Shown here: piece after piece, positions 50,408-60,533 of the stretch
Layout: each line of letters starts with the position of its first letter
Position numbering within the stretch: position 1 is the first letter of the stretch
Origin: Nemertoderma westbladi
Lineage: Eukaryota; Xenacoelomorpha; Nemertodermatida; Nemertodermatidae
Direction of reading: 5' to 3'
Assembly: GCA_032718475.1 (NCBI GenBank)
Contig: JAUCBJ010003834.1
Span: forward strand, 16,316 to 80,315
Length of the DNA: 64,000 nt
Made by a program: the position numbers and the translations under genes
Notes under the pieces: model-generated
What the model was told of the DNA's origin: nothing
The model's database searches: none
The model's input: the letters and a program-made list of their open reading frames with translations, nothing else

Positions 50408-51340
50408 CTATTTCTTACTCTGATACGCTTTCCTTCTCTTCGCCCGTCCACTCTCATCGATCGCCAGTGCAGGTAGGGGAGCATCATCGTCCATCCCGAG
50501 CATCGCTGCAGCTTGTCTCCTGGCAGCCCTTCCTTTAGATGGTAGCGGGATCATGTCCGTCCGTCTCTCCAACTCGGTAGTGCGTGCCTCTAGAAACCAC
50601 TCTCCGTCACCGAATGCTTCTTTGTATGAGTATAAGCGTCTGAGGATCACGAAGGGACCAAATAATCCAGCGCTCAATAGTAAATCCACATAATGGAATA
50701 GTAGTGTCACTGCCGTATGTAGGCGTTCTGGGAACGAGAAGTATCCGCACGCCATCTCTTGCGCGACATTTCGAGCGCTTCTACTCACTTTGGTCTTTAA
50801 GTGGTTATTTGCATATGTTTCAAACATTACCATATTTCCCATAGCTGTTGCGTCCTTCGTAGGACACTTTATGTTACAACGGGGGCTTGCGGAATGTCCA
50901 CGGAAACCGCATTTTGTGCAGAGGTTGTAGAGGGTTGGACAAACCGATACATCGTGGCCCGATATCGCGCAATAGGGACAGTAAAGTATCCCAAGGAGCT
51001 GGAGACACGAATCGGTAACCCGATTTCTCCTTCTGCGCGGACACTGTTCCGAACCACAGTTTCCGCACACCTCCAGTTGCATCTCCCGGCTGAAGAATAT
51101 CGGAATCGGTACGCCGGCGTAATACTCCAGCCGTCGGTCACTTTTGGGGATAATCGTAGTAGCCGGTAGCCCACGGAATGCTGGGCTTTTGCGAAGTATG
51201 TTCTCGCTACAATAACCTTCCTTATAGCCCACCGGTCGCATCCCGGGCGCCCGTTTCTGGCGGTGGATCCACTCGGTTTGTTCGGCGTACCACCGGGTGA
51301 GTCTCATAGGGTCTTGTGGGACGGAGGGTGAAATCGCCAC
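50408..51340 (-). CDS. Element 3 ORF3 C-terminal part: zinc knuckles (310 aa)
   Basis: The frame holds a degenerate Cys cluster (CGNCGSEQCPRRRR), a perfect knuckle CPYCAISGHDVSVC and a slightly longer one CTKCGFRGHSASPRC, the same triple arrangement as in ORF3 of elements 1 and 2. A conserved FETYANN ... MACGYFSF block follows, then a helical stretch and a basic tail ending KRRKAYQSKK. A frame break near 51340-51500 separates it from the upstream part. It is not an envelope: no membrane segments or signal peptide. Confidence 0.7.
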   Translation of the reverse strand: MAISPSVPQDPMRLTRWYAEQTEWIHRQKRAPGMRPVGYKEGYCSENILRKSPAFRGLPATTIIPKSDRRLEYYAGVPIPIFFSREMQLEVCGNCGSEQCPRRRRNRVTDSCLQLLGILYCPYCAISGHDVSVCPTLYNLCTKCGFRGHSASPRCNIKCPTKDATAMGNMVMFETYANNHLKTKVSRSARNVAQEMACGYFSFPERLHTAVTLLFHYVDLLLSAGLFGPFVILRRLYSYKEAFGDGEWFLEARTTELERRTDMIPLPSKGRAARRQAAAMLGMDDDAPLPALAIDESGRAKRRKAYQSKK

Positions 51341-51497
51341 AGCCGGTCGGCGAAGGGGTGCCGGTGCGTTCGCCGGAGGAATTCCGAGGAGGTCTATGGG
51401 GGTTGGAGCAACGCTGGGACCCTTCGCAACCTGTATAGCTGAGCGGGTCCGCTGGGTGCTGGTAGGTACTCGGGATCTCCGAAGACCAGTCTTCTCC

Positions 51498-52716
51498 TCA
51501 AGGGAATGGATATGGAGACAACCTCTGACATGTGTCGCCGAAGTCGCTAAGCGCGAAGGTGGTTACTAACTCCCTATCAGGACTACCAGAGCCAAGCGGG
51601 TTGGTTACGCCTGCCTCCGTTGCAGGTTCGGCCGCGGCGTCCCGTTTGGCTGCTGGTCCGTAAGCAACTTCCGGATCGAGTTGTCGTTTTGGGGTGGATA
51701 GCAGGACACCTTCCTGTAGCCATAATTCCTCCCCGTCCGATGATATCAATGGTTCCTCTGCACCGAGGAGATCAACAATCGTAGGGATGTCGAACGGTCC
51801 GTTATCATCCCAGGATGCGATGACGTTGTGCGTTTTCGTATCTCCCGGTGGGATATTCTCTACCGCTTTGAACGCTTGGTCGATAACTTCGTTCCACTCA
51901 TAGTCGATGAAGGATCTAGGAACCGCATTAATGAGTTTATCGAGAGTCTTGCAGATGAACTTGGCAACCGTATATGATTCCATTGTGACGTAGATAAAGT
52001 TCCGTCGATCCGGATCCTCCCATTTCTGGTGGATCGTCCACTTTCTTTCTACGTCCTTCCAACGATTCTCTCGCTCATTCTTTATCTCTAATTCCAGGTG
52101 TGCACCATATATCTTATTATAGTCCAGGAATTTCTGAGGTTTAAAGTCTATGAGTATATATCCGGATTATATCCGACCCAATTTTAATAACATCGAAATC
52201 GAATAGGATCTGTTGGATCTCCGGTGGTAATAGCCAGACCGCTCCGGCTGTTCGCACCTCCTGTTTGGGTGTCGGGAATATTCGACATATCAACACTAGA
52301 CCATCTAGGGTTCTGAGGACGACGACTAATGATCAACCGTATTCCTTCGTCCCATACTTCTTCTGGTAGTCGTCGCGGTTCTGGATGACTGATATACGTT
52401 CCTCTCGCAGCGTCGCTGTACATTCCGCTAGGTTTCCCCAGTGGGCGAGGTATGTACTCTTGTCGTCGATGAAATTTTGGCATCGCGCCAACGTAATCGC
52501 TTTCGATGTGGGCGCCGCTTTTCCCTCGTTGTCGTATATCAAACATCGGGATTTGTAGACGCTTCGCCGGAACGTATTCCAGAACGACAACTCCTCTCCT
52601 CCGGTTGCCTTTGCATTCCGAGTCCTTTTCAGGCTCGTACTGACATCGGACAACCGGAGCTCTCGTAGATTACGGGAATCCGGTTCCTCCCGCCCGGAGA
52701 ATTTAAGGATTCGCAC
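51498..52716 (-). pseudogene. Element 3 ORF3 N-terminal part: decayed exonuclease-like domain
   Basis: Read across frames: SFWNTFRRSV ... CLIYDNEG (near 52560-52550) parallels motif I of element 1 ORF3, with D-N-E in the D-x-E position. LPPEIQQILFDFDVIKIGSD (about 52230-52165) parallels the segment before motif II. KFLDYNKIYGAH (about 52135-52100) parallels the next block, and NFIYVTMESYTVAKFI (about 51995-51960) the motif III helix, with Glu where element 1 has Asp. A long acidic/Pro-rich linker follows to 51498. At least two frameshifts make the copy non-functional. Confidence 0.6.
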
Positions 52717-54055
52717 ATTCTCTGTTATCAGGGCATTCCATTACGTATCAAAGTTAGGAGATCCAGGCTGCGGATATTCCAGTAAATCGAGAGTGTTACG
52801 TAATTCGCCGAGAATCTGGCGATTTGAGTCCATATTTTAAATTATGTCCATTGCAAATTTACATCAGTTAATTATAAATCCAGAAGGTCTGATTCTATAG
52901 CGACTGCAGAATAATTCAGTTTATTATTATTAAGTTTATTATTATTGCTATATAGGCATCTACCATCATATTGCTACTACATTCAGTATCTATAGTTACT
53001 ATAGCTATACATTATTATCCAACCAGTTTTTTTTTTACTTTTTATGTCCTCTTCTTTTTCCAATTCTTTTCTTTTCTACATTTTATACAATTTTTTTTTG
53101 TCTTTTTTCATTTCTCATTTATTATTCATTTCACATTTCATTATTTCTTTCCATATTTCAACATTTATTTCCACATTTCATCATTTATTTCCACATTACA
53201 TTGGGGTTATAGCCCCCCAGCTATCATCATTTGTTATAAGCGCAGCACCAGGGTGCGCATCATTACATTTTCATCATCATACGCGTCATCATTTAGTTTA
53301 TAGTAGGGTTGTCTGTTTCTTTTCATCATTTCCAAACTACATTCAACCATCTTCTTTGGGAAATTTTCGTTGTGGAAGGGGTGTTACGGGGCAATCTGGG
53401 ATTTACAGCTGGGCTAGTTACACCGCCTACGCCCTAAACTGCACACGTAACGGACAATGAAGATGCTGGAAGTGAAGTCACGTGGAATGCACCAGGGACC
53501 CACCAGAATAACACTCCCAACAACATAAAGCTCAGGCGACGAAGTCATGTGGGATGGGGTTACGCAACATTCTGGGATCTACAGCTGGACTAGTTACACC
53601 GCCTACGCCCCAAAATCCACGCAATGGTCCCACCAGAATAACACGACTGAGAAACATAAAACCTCTATCAACGAAGTCATGTGGATGCAATAACGGGATA
53701 GAGGGGGTGTTTCACGGCAATCCGGGATCTACAGCTGGACTAGTTACACCGCCTACGCCCCGAACTGCGCACGCAACGGACAACACAATACAACACAATG
53801 GATACAATGAATTCCACTTCGAATCTTTACCATTTCCAATAATCCAATATAGTTGGTCCTGATGACCAAAATCAGGGTAAACAATACATAAACTACCCTG
53901 CGTCAGTCGAAACATCTGCAGGGTGACGCTGGACTCCACATAACACACGAGGAAACACAAATACCATTGCGTGGTTACAGTTGGTTTAAGGGGGGTCCAT
54001 TATTCATTGTCGGTAAATCACATTTAAAAGAGTTTGTCAACAGGATGAGAAGGGT
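52717..54055. repeat. Element 3 spacer between pol and ORF3, with three ~160-bp repeats
   Basis: Units at about 53380-53460, 53555-53640 and 53705-53790 share CTAGTTACACCGCCTACGCC and CCACCAGAATAACAC-type flanks. The stretch 53030-53200 is T-rich on the plus strand with repeated CCACATTTCATCATTTATTT words. No gene. Confidence 0.75.
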
Positions 54056-54865
54056 TTAAACGGGTTTAGCATTGTCACCAATGTCCGCAGCAGGATCCGG
54101 AGTAGGGAACTTATCACCTCTCGTGGAGTCACCACTGTCATTGCCTTCGAGAAGGCACAGCCTCTGGATAGGGCGTTGGTAGTGGCCCTTTGCCGTCCGT
54201 ATCGTCACTGTCCTCGCAAGTCCGTCCTTGCTTTGGGTTATTTCCATGACTCCCGCCACAGGCCAGTGGACGCAGTCTTTAAGGTCTTCCTTAACCAGCA
54301 CCATGTCGCTAACTGCGACGTTCCAGTAGGTGTTATTCCACTTCCTCCTGGTCCGGAAGGTTATGAGGTACTCTTGGGCCCAGATTCTACACCAGTGTGC
54401 TGCCAGCGCTTGGGCCTTTTTCCAGTTGGTATGTCTCGCAATATCATTGGGATCTGGGAATATTGCCTCCGGAAGAATGTTGGTCTTGGGTCTTCCGAGT
54501 AGATGGTTAGGTGTAAGAGGCTCTAGATCTGTGGGGTCATCGTGGATGGGTACGACTGGCCGGTTGTTCAGGGTGGCCGTGATCTCACAGAATGTAGTGC
54601 GATGGGTGTCGTGGGTTACCCGGGTATCCCCTAACGCGACGCGCATGGATCGTTTCACCAAGTCGATGAGTTTCTCCCATACCCCGCTCGTATGGGGTGC
54701 TAAGGGCGTTTGTAAGTGCCATTGTATATGGTGTTCCTTCCAGACTTGGGATGCGGTCTCGTCGGTGAACCATCCCTCGATAGCCTCTCTGAGTTCCCTT
54801 TCTCCTCCCACGAAGTTCGTTCCATTATCGGAGTACATATGCCGGCATGATCCGTTGTTCGCCAC
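54056..54865 (-). pseudogene. Element 3 integrase core and C-terminal domain
   Basis: YSDNGTNFVGGERELREAI gives the second catalytic Asp region, followed by PHTSGVWEKLIDLVKRSM (Glu region), LNNRPVVP, LTPNHLLG and the BEL/Pao C-terminal domain ending LCLLEGND. A stop near 54974 breaks it from the upstream integrase segment, so the first catalytic Asp is in a separate frame. Confidence 0.85.
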
Positions 54866-54982
54866 AAACCGCCGCAGAGCGTTGATAAAGGCGTGCTGCG
54901 TGAGGTTTACTACGAGGTCTAGGTAAATCGCCCTCGACCTAAGGCACGTGAAAATGGCTCCCCAGCATTTGATGTTAGATCG

Positions 54983-55453
54983 TCACTCGATGACTGTAAA
55001 TGGTCCGAAACAGTCTACGCCGGTTATGTAGAACGGTGGTGAATCGAATTGCAGCCGTGTAGCCGGTAACTCAGCCATTCTTTGGGTGAGCGGTGGCGCG
55101 AGGTATCGTCTGCAAGGGAAACATCGTTTTAGGACTTTTCGGATCAGTGGCTGGATGTGGGTAATCCAATATCTTTGCCGGATGTTAGCCATAATCCAGT
55201 TCTGGCCCGCGTGATGGTTTTCCTCGTGACACTGCTGGATTAATAGCTTAGCTAGTGTTGACGTTCCGGGCAAAAGTGCTGGGTATTTGACTTCATATTC
55301 GACCGGGGCATTTGCATTGGTATTTAGTCGGATCAGTCCATCTTCCCCCATCATGGGTCTCAACTGGTACACTGGGCTGTCAGGTTTCAAGGTCTTGCCC
55401 GCTCTGAGCTGTTCCCATTCATCGGGGAAACTTTCTTTCTGGACATATCTCAC
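54983..55453 (-). pseudogene. Element 3 integrase zinc-binding region and start of core
   Basis: It includes HEENHHAGQNWIMANIRQRYW ending CFPCRR, the HHCC finger, and GVDCFGPF with the first catalytic Asp, then terminates. The finger and core are otherwise well preserved. Confidence 0.8.
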
Positions 55454-55638
55454 AATACATTTCTCCGCAATAATGAGTTCTCGGATACTTCATCGAACTA
55501 TCGGTTTATTATCCTTCCACCGCAGGAAGTTACGAAGAGTCATGATGTGGTGGATAAGACATCTCATCGAGGAGGTTCGCTCTATCAAGAGTTGTAAGGA
55601 TGCGGTAGGTTGCGCAGTGGTCGCAACATTATAGTGCC

Positions 55639-55675
55639 TGCCTGAGTCCTTTGCAGGCTCGGTCAGGCAACTATA
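55639..55675. repeat. Hairpin insert in element 3 pol
   Basis: TATAGTGCCTGCCTGA and TCAGGCAACTATA pair with small bulges around a core GTCCTTTGCAGGCTCGG related to the LTR hairpin core. It sits where the pol frame is interrupted between RNase H and integrase. Confidence 0.55.
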
Positions 55676-55689
55676 AATTTCCACGGTGG

Positions 55690-57181
55690 CGCTTCCATGG
55701 ACTTTGCGAATCTCCTTGTCATCTTCCGAATATTTCCCGCTATCTAGTTCGGGATCGAATCAGATGCTCCAGGTTAGTTGTGGTAGCTTTAAGAACCCCA
55801 GGCCTGTGAGCCAAAGTTTACTCTTACCGAGCTGTCGTGGGGTGGCGCCTCTGCTCGATAAGTCCGCTGGGTTTTCTTTCCCGTTTACGTGGTGCCACTG
55901 TTCTCGGTTGGTACATTGTTTTATTTCCATGGCTCGGTTTGCTACGAACGTGGTGTGTCGCCGTGATGGTGAGTGGAGGTAGTAAAGCACGATACTTTAA
56001 TCAACCCAGAAATGCTGCGATTCGATGGGGATTCTTAGGTTCCGCATGATCATGCGGTTCTGCCTCACTGCCCAGACTGCGGCCTGCAGCTCGAGTCTTG
56101 GGATTGTTGCCACGAATTCCCCGGATACCGTCTTGGCTTCGGAGAATAAGAAGCTCGTATCACCGTTTCTATCCTGACTTAATCTTCTTAGGAAGGTAAC
56201 TACGCCGATTCCGGTATTCGATGCATCTGAGAAAGTATGGAGCTGGAATATATCGGTGGGTAGTTTGTCGAGGAAGAACGGTCACGGGATCCGCATGAGG
56301 TGTAGCTGTTCGAGCTGTTCCATCCACTTCTTCCATTTGGCACTGAGGTGTGGGGGGAGTTCTTCGTCCCATCCCAGTCCTTCTATCCACATTTCTTTGA
56401 TCAAATTCATACCGGCCAATGTTACTGGGGATATGAAGTTTAATGGATCAAATATGGTGCTCTTTACAGATAAACATCCCCTCTTTGTCATTGGTTTGGG
56501 CAGGGGGTTAGGTTTGAAGATGAACTGATCCAGTTCTATGTCCCATTCGATACCGAGTACACGGTGATCCACACCCTCGGAATACATTTTGTTGTCGTCT
56601 AGCCGAATTTCTTCCGGGAACCTTTCCATAAGTTCCTAATCATGGGATCTAAACTTTACAAGAGGGAAACCTCCTCTCTTTAAACATTCCACCATTCCCA
56701 TAGCCAGCTGATATGCCTCGTCAACGTTCTCGGCACCAGCGCATCCGTCGTCTACATAGAAACATCATTGGATGGTCTCTATGACTGTCGGAGGGAACTC
56801 ATTTTAACACATAGTCGCTGTTTTCTTCAACATGTCGCTACATGCAACCGGTGAGTCCTTAGCGCCGAAGATTCTTACAATCATGCGCATTACGTCCACA
56901 TCCCTCAAGGTGAGTTGGTTTATCTCTTGTGGAGTCAATGTTTTATCTGTCCACAATATATGTAGGCAATCTGAGTCTCTTGGTAGCGTTCGGACCTGGT
57001 GGAACATCGCTTTGATGTCGCATGTGAAGGCTATTTTGTTTTCTCGGAACCTGATCAATACGCCGATCAGTGTACTATAGATGTTGGGCCCGGTGTAAAG
57101 TTGGCTATTTAAGGATTCCTGATACATAGCCGCAGCATCATTTACTACCCGGATTTTACCGCCCTTCCGGGCTTCAACCAC
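55690..57181 (-). pseudogene. Element 3 RT and RNase H, in fragments
   Basis: 57181-56804 carries AFTCDIKAMFHQV (first RT Asp). FYVDDG is readable near 56765-56748 outside any long frame. 56629-56282 holds the connection region (VLGIEWD ... FDPLNFISPVTLAG). RNase H motifs (FSDAS, PRLELQAA) lie around 56230-56080, and TTFVANRAMEIKQ with NPADLSSRG at 55950-55850. At least five stops or shifts separate these pieces. Confidence 0.8.
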
Positions 57182-57224
57182 ATAGTGTGTTGGGAGGTAG
57201 TACGTCCGTCGTCAGTCTAGCCCC

Positions 57225-58640
57225 CTATAGTTCATTCTGGGGCACCATTTCCGCCAATCCATCTTCCAAATAACTTTTAATCACATTATTGTATTTCTCT
57301 TTTATCTCAGGTAGCTCGTTCAACCGGCGTAAGATACCCTTGAGCCTCCTAAGGGCCATGCTGGCATTATTCGCCATCGGTCTATCTGGGTCTTTCCAAA
57401 GCATGGGCGAGCACCAATGTCCGTCTTTGAACGTGGCCTGGTCGAGAACATCCATACAATATTGATCTTCTTTGGACGGGTTGTCGTCCTTCTCAGCAAA
57501 TTCTTGAGTCTCTAGGTTGAAATATTTTGTCATCTCCTGTTGGGTTTTTTCTGTTTCCAAGAATAAATCCTCGTCGAGGTGGGTTGCTGAACAGTAACCC
57601 ACATATGTTGCGTTCTCTTTGATCTGGCATTTAGGAAGATATGTATATGTGTCGGAAGTTTCCTCTTTGATGCCGCAGAGTGTCCATCCCATGATGGTGC
57701 GCTCCGCATAGAAACCGTCGTCCGGCTTTACGGATCGGGCGATGTCTCCGGTCGGTATATGTAATTCCGGTGTATCGAGTCCGATTAATAGCGTAATTCT
57801 GTTCACATCCAATGGTGGGCATCGTAGATCTACATCTTCCCGGTCTAACTGTATGAGGGGTGCGTATTCGGATGATTGTCGGAACTGCACTCTGAGATCG
57901 GTATGTACCAGAGCATTTTTGATTGTTAGTTTGACCGCTTCGTAACCCTTCATAACTCCTTCCATCTTGAGTTGTACCTCCCCGGACTCGGCCTCCTGTT
58001 TATATCTTTCCTCAGCTAGTACGTCCTGTTCGATCTGTAATTGGACGTATTCATCCTCCATTCGGGCTTTAAGGGCCAATGCCTTCTGTTCTCGTAGCTG
58101 ATCTCGGAGTGGCTGACCCCCTTGGGAGCTGCGCGCTGAACCGGATATCTCGCTCCTGGCGCTGGAGTGCTGGTGCCTCGAGGACCCAGTTCTCTTTTGC
58201 TGAACCACGGTCCTGGTACCGGAGGTCCGCACTGATTCCGCGTCCACCCTCTCAGTTCTTTTGTAGTACTGCTCTTCGTAACCTCTCACGAGGCTGAGGG
58301 TCCTCCGATGTTGCTTGCGTAACTCTTCCAGATGTGCAACATGTTCCTCCAGTCTGGGGTAGTCTGGTATATCGGTTGCGGGGATGAGCTCCTCATATGC
58401 CTGTATCATCCGTTCATATCGTTGTAGGATACTTCGGATTTTTTGTAGTTGGGTATGTATGTCGCTGAGGGGGGTCTCGACTCCCTTTAGTTGTTTCTCG
58501 ATGCGGTGATATGCTCGAGTTACTCCGCCTTTGAGAGCGCCCAGTCGACAGGCCATGTTCTTTACGTTTGGGACCTCGTCAGCTTCCGAGTCTGTATGGG
58601 GCTCCATTTCATCGGTGTCGGAGACATTATCCGTTATCAT
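57225..58640 (-). pseudogene. Element 3 gag-pol N-terminal part with large in-frame internal deletion (471 aa)
   Basis: Residues 1-225 are a gag N-terminal helical and coiled-coil region. Shortly after ~225 the sequence jumps to material that normally follows the protease active site (LLIGLDTPELHIPTG, then GWTLCGI), and continues to the lead-in of the RT. The capsid domain, zinc knuckles and the protease Asp are missing, which implies that well over 1 kb was deleted in frame. The frame ends at about the point where the RT should begin. Confidence 0.75.
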
Positions 58641-58828
58641 TCTAGCACCTCATTTATTGCAAGATATGCGATATCGTAGAATAGTTCATCGTAGGTTTCG
58701 TATTCAGCCTGAACTACCCGAACAGTAATCCTGAATCGTCCCACGTTCGTACCCTGTACTTCGACTTCAATGTGCCACATTCCTGGCTCAACTTGGATTA
58801 TATTAATAGGTGTGATTGATACTTCCAT
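58637..58828 (-). CDS. Element 3 leader ORF (63 aa) overlapping the gag start by ATGA
   Basis: A small frame between the 5' LTR and gag. Its TGA stop (58639-58637) overlaps the gag ATG (58640-58638) as ATGA. The product has alternating hydrophobic residues (WHIEVEVQGTNVGRFRITV), suggestive of beta strands, and no recognised family. The overlap is the arrangement used for termination-reinitiation in some retroelements and viruses; function here is inferred. Confidence 0.4.
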   Translation of the reverse strand: MEVSITPINIIQVEPGMWHIEVEVQGTNVGRFRITVRVVQAEYETYDELFYDIAYLAINEVLE

Positions 58829-58986
58829 TCCCTGTTAACAACTCTCTATTAATGATCTGCCGACTACGAGTTTTAAATTGAGTTTGTAAGTTGATTAAAC
58901 CACGGCTTTGTCTTAAATCAAATACCAGAGTTTCCTCGTAGTGGTACTGGGTAAGCACGGAGAGAGTTTGGAATACTGTAGAATTC

Positions 58987-59010
58987 CCAACTTCCACCAG
59001 TTGAAGTTGG
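58987..59010. promoter_or_regulatory. Element 3 leader hairpin near the 5' LTR
   Basis: CCAACTTC and GAAGTTGG form a perfect 8-bp stem with an 8-nt loop CACCAGTT, 21 bp inside the LTR. Possibly linked to priming or packaging. Confidence 0.5.
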
Positions 59011-59030
59011 CCGCGTATTATTCTCAATTT

Positions 59031-60426
59031 TGTTGCTGTTATTCCCGACACCATGGGGAAAACGCCGATGCTGGAGGCGGAATTTTCAGACCACAGGATT
59101 CCGGCCAGTCACCAGATATTGGGAGTGGAGAAGGAGTCCTATCTGAGATGCAAGATTGCAGTCGAGAAAAAGTTGCATTGGTTGGAAATAATCTTTAATG
59201 TAACCTGAATGTTGTGACTGAACCTTGATTGAGAATAATTTGGGCTTCCCCACACCAATATACCAAATATTCACAATAATACACGAACATATAAATTCCT
59301 ACAGTACATTAATTAATTACCCACTGTTCACTTTAGATTTTAACCTAACTAATGTTCCCCATTTTCCTTCGGTCCTAGTCCCGGTGCCGTAGTGTCAGTG
59401 TCGGTCGACCCTGTTGCGTGTCCGTCCCACCCTTCCCGAACCCCGAATGGATCAGTCATCAGGAAAGCGGTACGGCTTGGCTAAGGGTCGGTCAAGTCGG
59501 TAGACCCGGTTGCGTGTCCGTCCCACCCTTCCCGAACCCCGAAGGGATCGGTCATCAGGAAAGCGGTACGGCTTGGCTAGGGGTCTGTCAGTTCATCGCA
59601 GGGTCCCAACCACCTAAGCTTTCCGAATCCTTTTCAGGCTCGTATTCGCTTCGGTAGTCGAGAAGCTGCTCCGAATAGTCAGTAGGCCAGTAGAGTCCGG
59701 TCCTTTGTCTTTCAACCCCATTGCGTGTCTGCCCCACCCTTCCCAAACCCCGAAGGGATCGGTCATCAGGAAAGCGGTACGGCTTGGCTAGGGGTCTGTC
59801 AGCCCGTTGTGAGTCCCAACTGTCGGTAGCTTTCCGAGTCCCTTTCAGGCTCGTAGTAACGCCGGTTGTGGAAGCCACTCCAGGAAGGCAGTCCTCGTCG
59901 AACCCTTCCTCCGTCTAGTCGGTCGATCCGTCACAAGTCCCCGGTGCAGTCAGCAAGCTTTCCGAGTCCCTTTCAGGCTCGTAATAACTGCCGGTGACCA
60001 GGGACCACTAAGGATCTGTCTGTCGGTTCCTGTCGCAAATCCCTGACGCAATCAGCAGACTTTCCGAGTCCTTTTCAGGATCGTAATATCTGCTGTTGGC
60101 CAGGAACCTCTAAGGGCAGTCCTTGTCCCTAGGCCTAGGGGGTTACCAAAACTACCTCTACAGGCAGTAGGAAGTTGGCTAGGCCTAATAGTATCAGGTA
60201 AACCTGAGTACTGCTTGATTTTGCCTCCCACCCTTGGCCCTTAAATATCTGATATGAGTCCCGTGCCCTGTAAGTCGCCCCAATATTCGCCCGTAAATCG
60301 CCCCCAGTCCATTGAATATACCCAAATTCCATGTTCCCACACCCAGTACTGATATTGGAATATTCATTATAAATAAATCCGAAAAATATTCAACTCGCGT
60401 TATGAAAAGTTAAAATACCGCGAACA
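59031..60426 (-). repeat. Element 3 5' LTR (1396 bp)
   Basis: Counterpart of 48835-50229, about 3% different by eye, with the same internal ~100-bp units and four hairpin cores. Followed by ACCAT (60427-60431). Confidence 0.93.
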
Positions 60427-60431
60427 ACCAT

Positions 60432-60533
60432 CACCTACTTTACGAAAAAATATTTTTATGTCACGTACTTTACGAAAAAATATTTTTATGTCACGTACTT
60501 TACGAAAAAATATTTTTATGTCACGTACTTTAC
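60432..60533. repeat. 30-bp tandem repeat, about 3.3 copies
   Basis: Units of GTCACGTACTTTACGAAAAA plus ATATTTTTAT. The first part is the reverse complement of the GTAAAGTACGTGAC word found on the other side of element 3. Confidence 0.9.

Larger units (their letters stand above)
48835..60426 (-). mobile_element. BEL/Pao element 3 (11.6 kb), defective
   Basis: Bounded by LTRs at 48835-50229 and 59031-60426 (TGTTG...GAACA ends) and by ACCAT duplications (48830-48834 and 60427-60431). The LTRs differ at roughly 40 of 1396 positions by eye (about 3%). On the minus strand the order is a 63-aa leader ORF, gag/pol with a large internal deletion and many stops, a repetitive spacer and an ORF3. It cannot produce full gag-pol. 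Confidence 0.93.
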
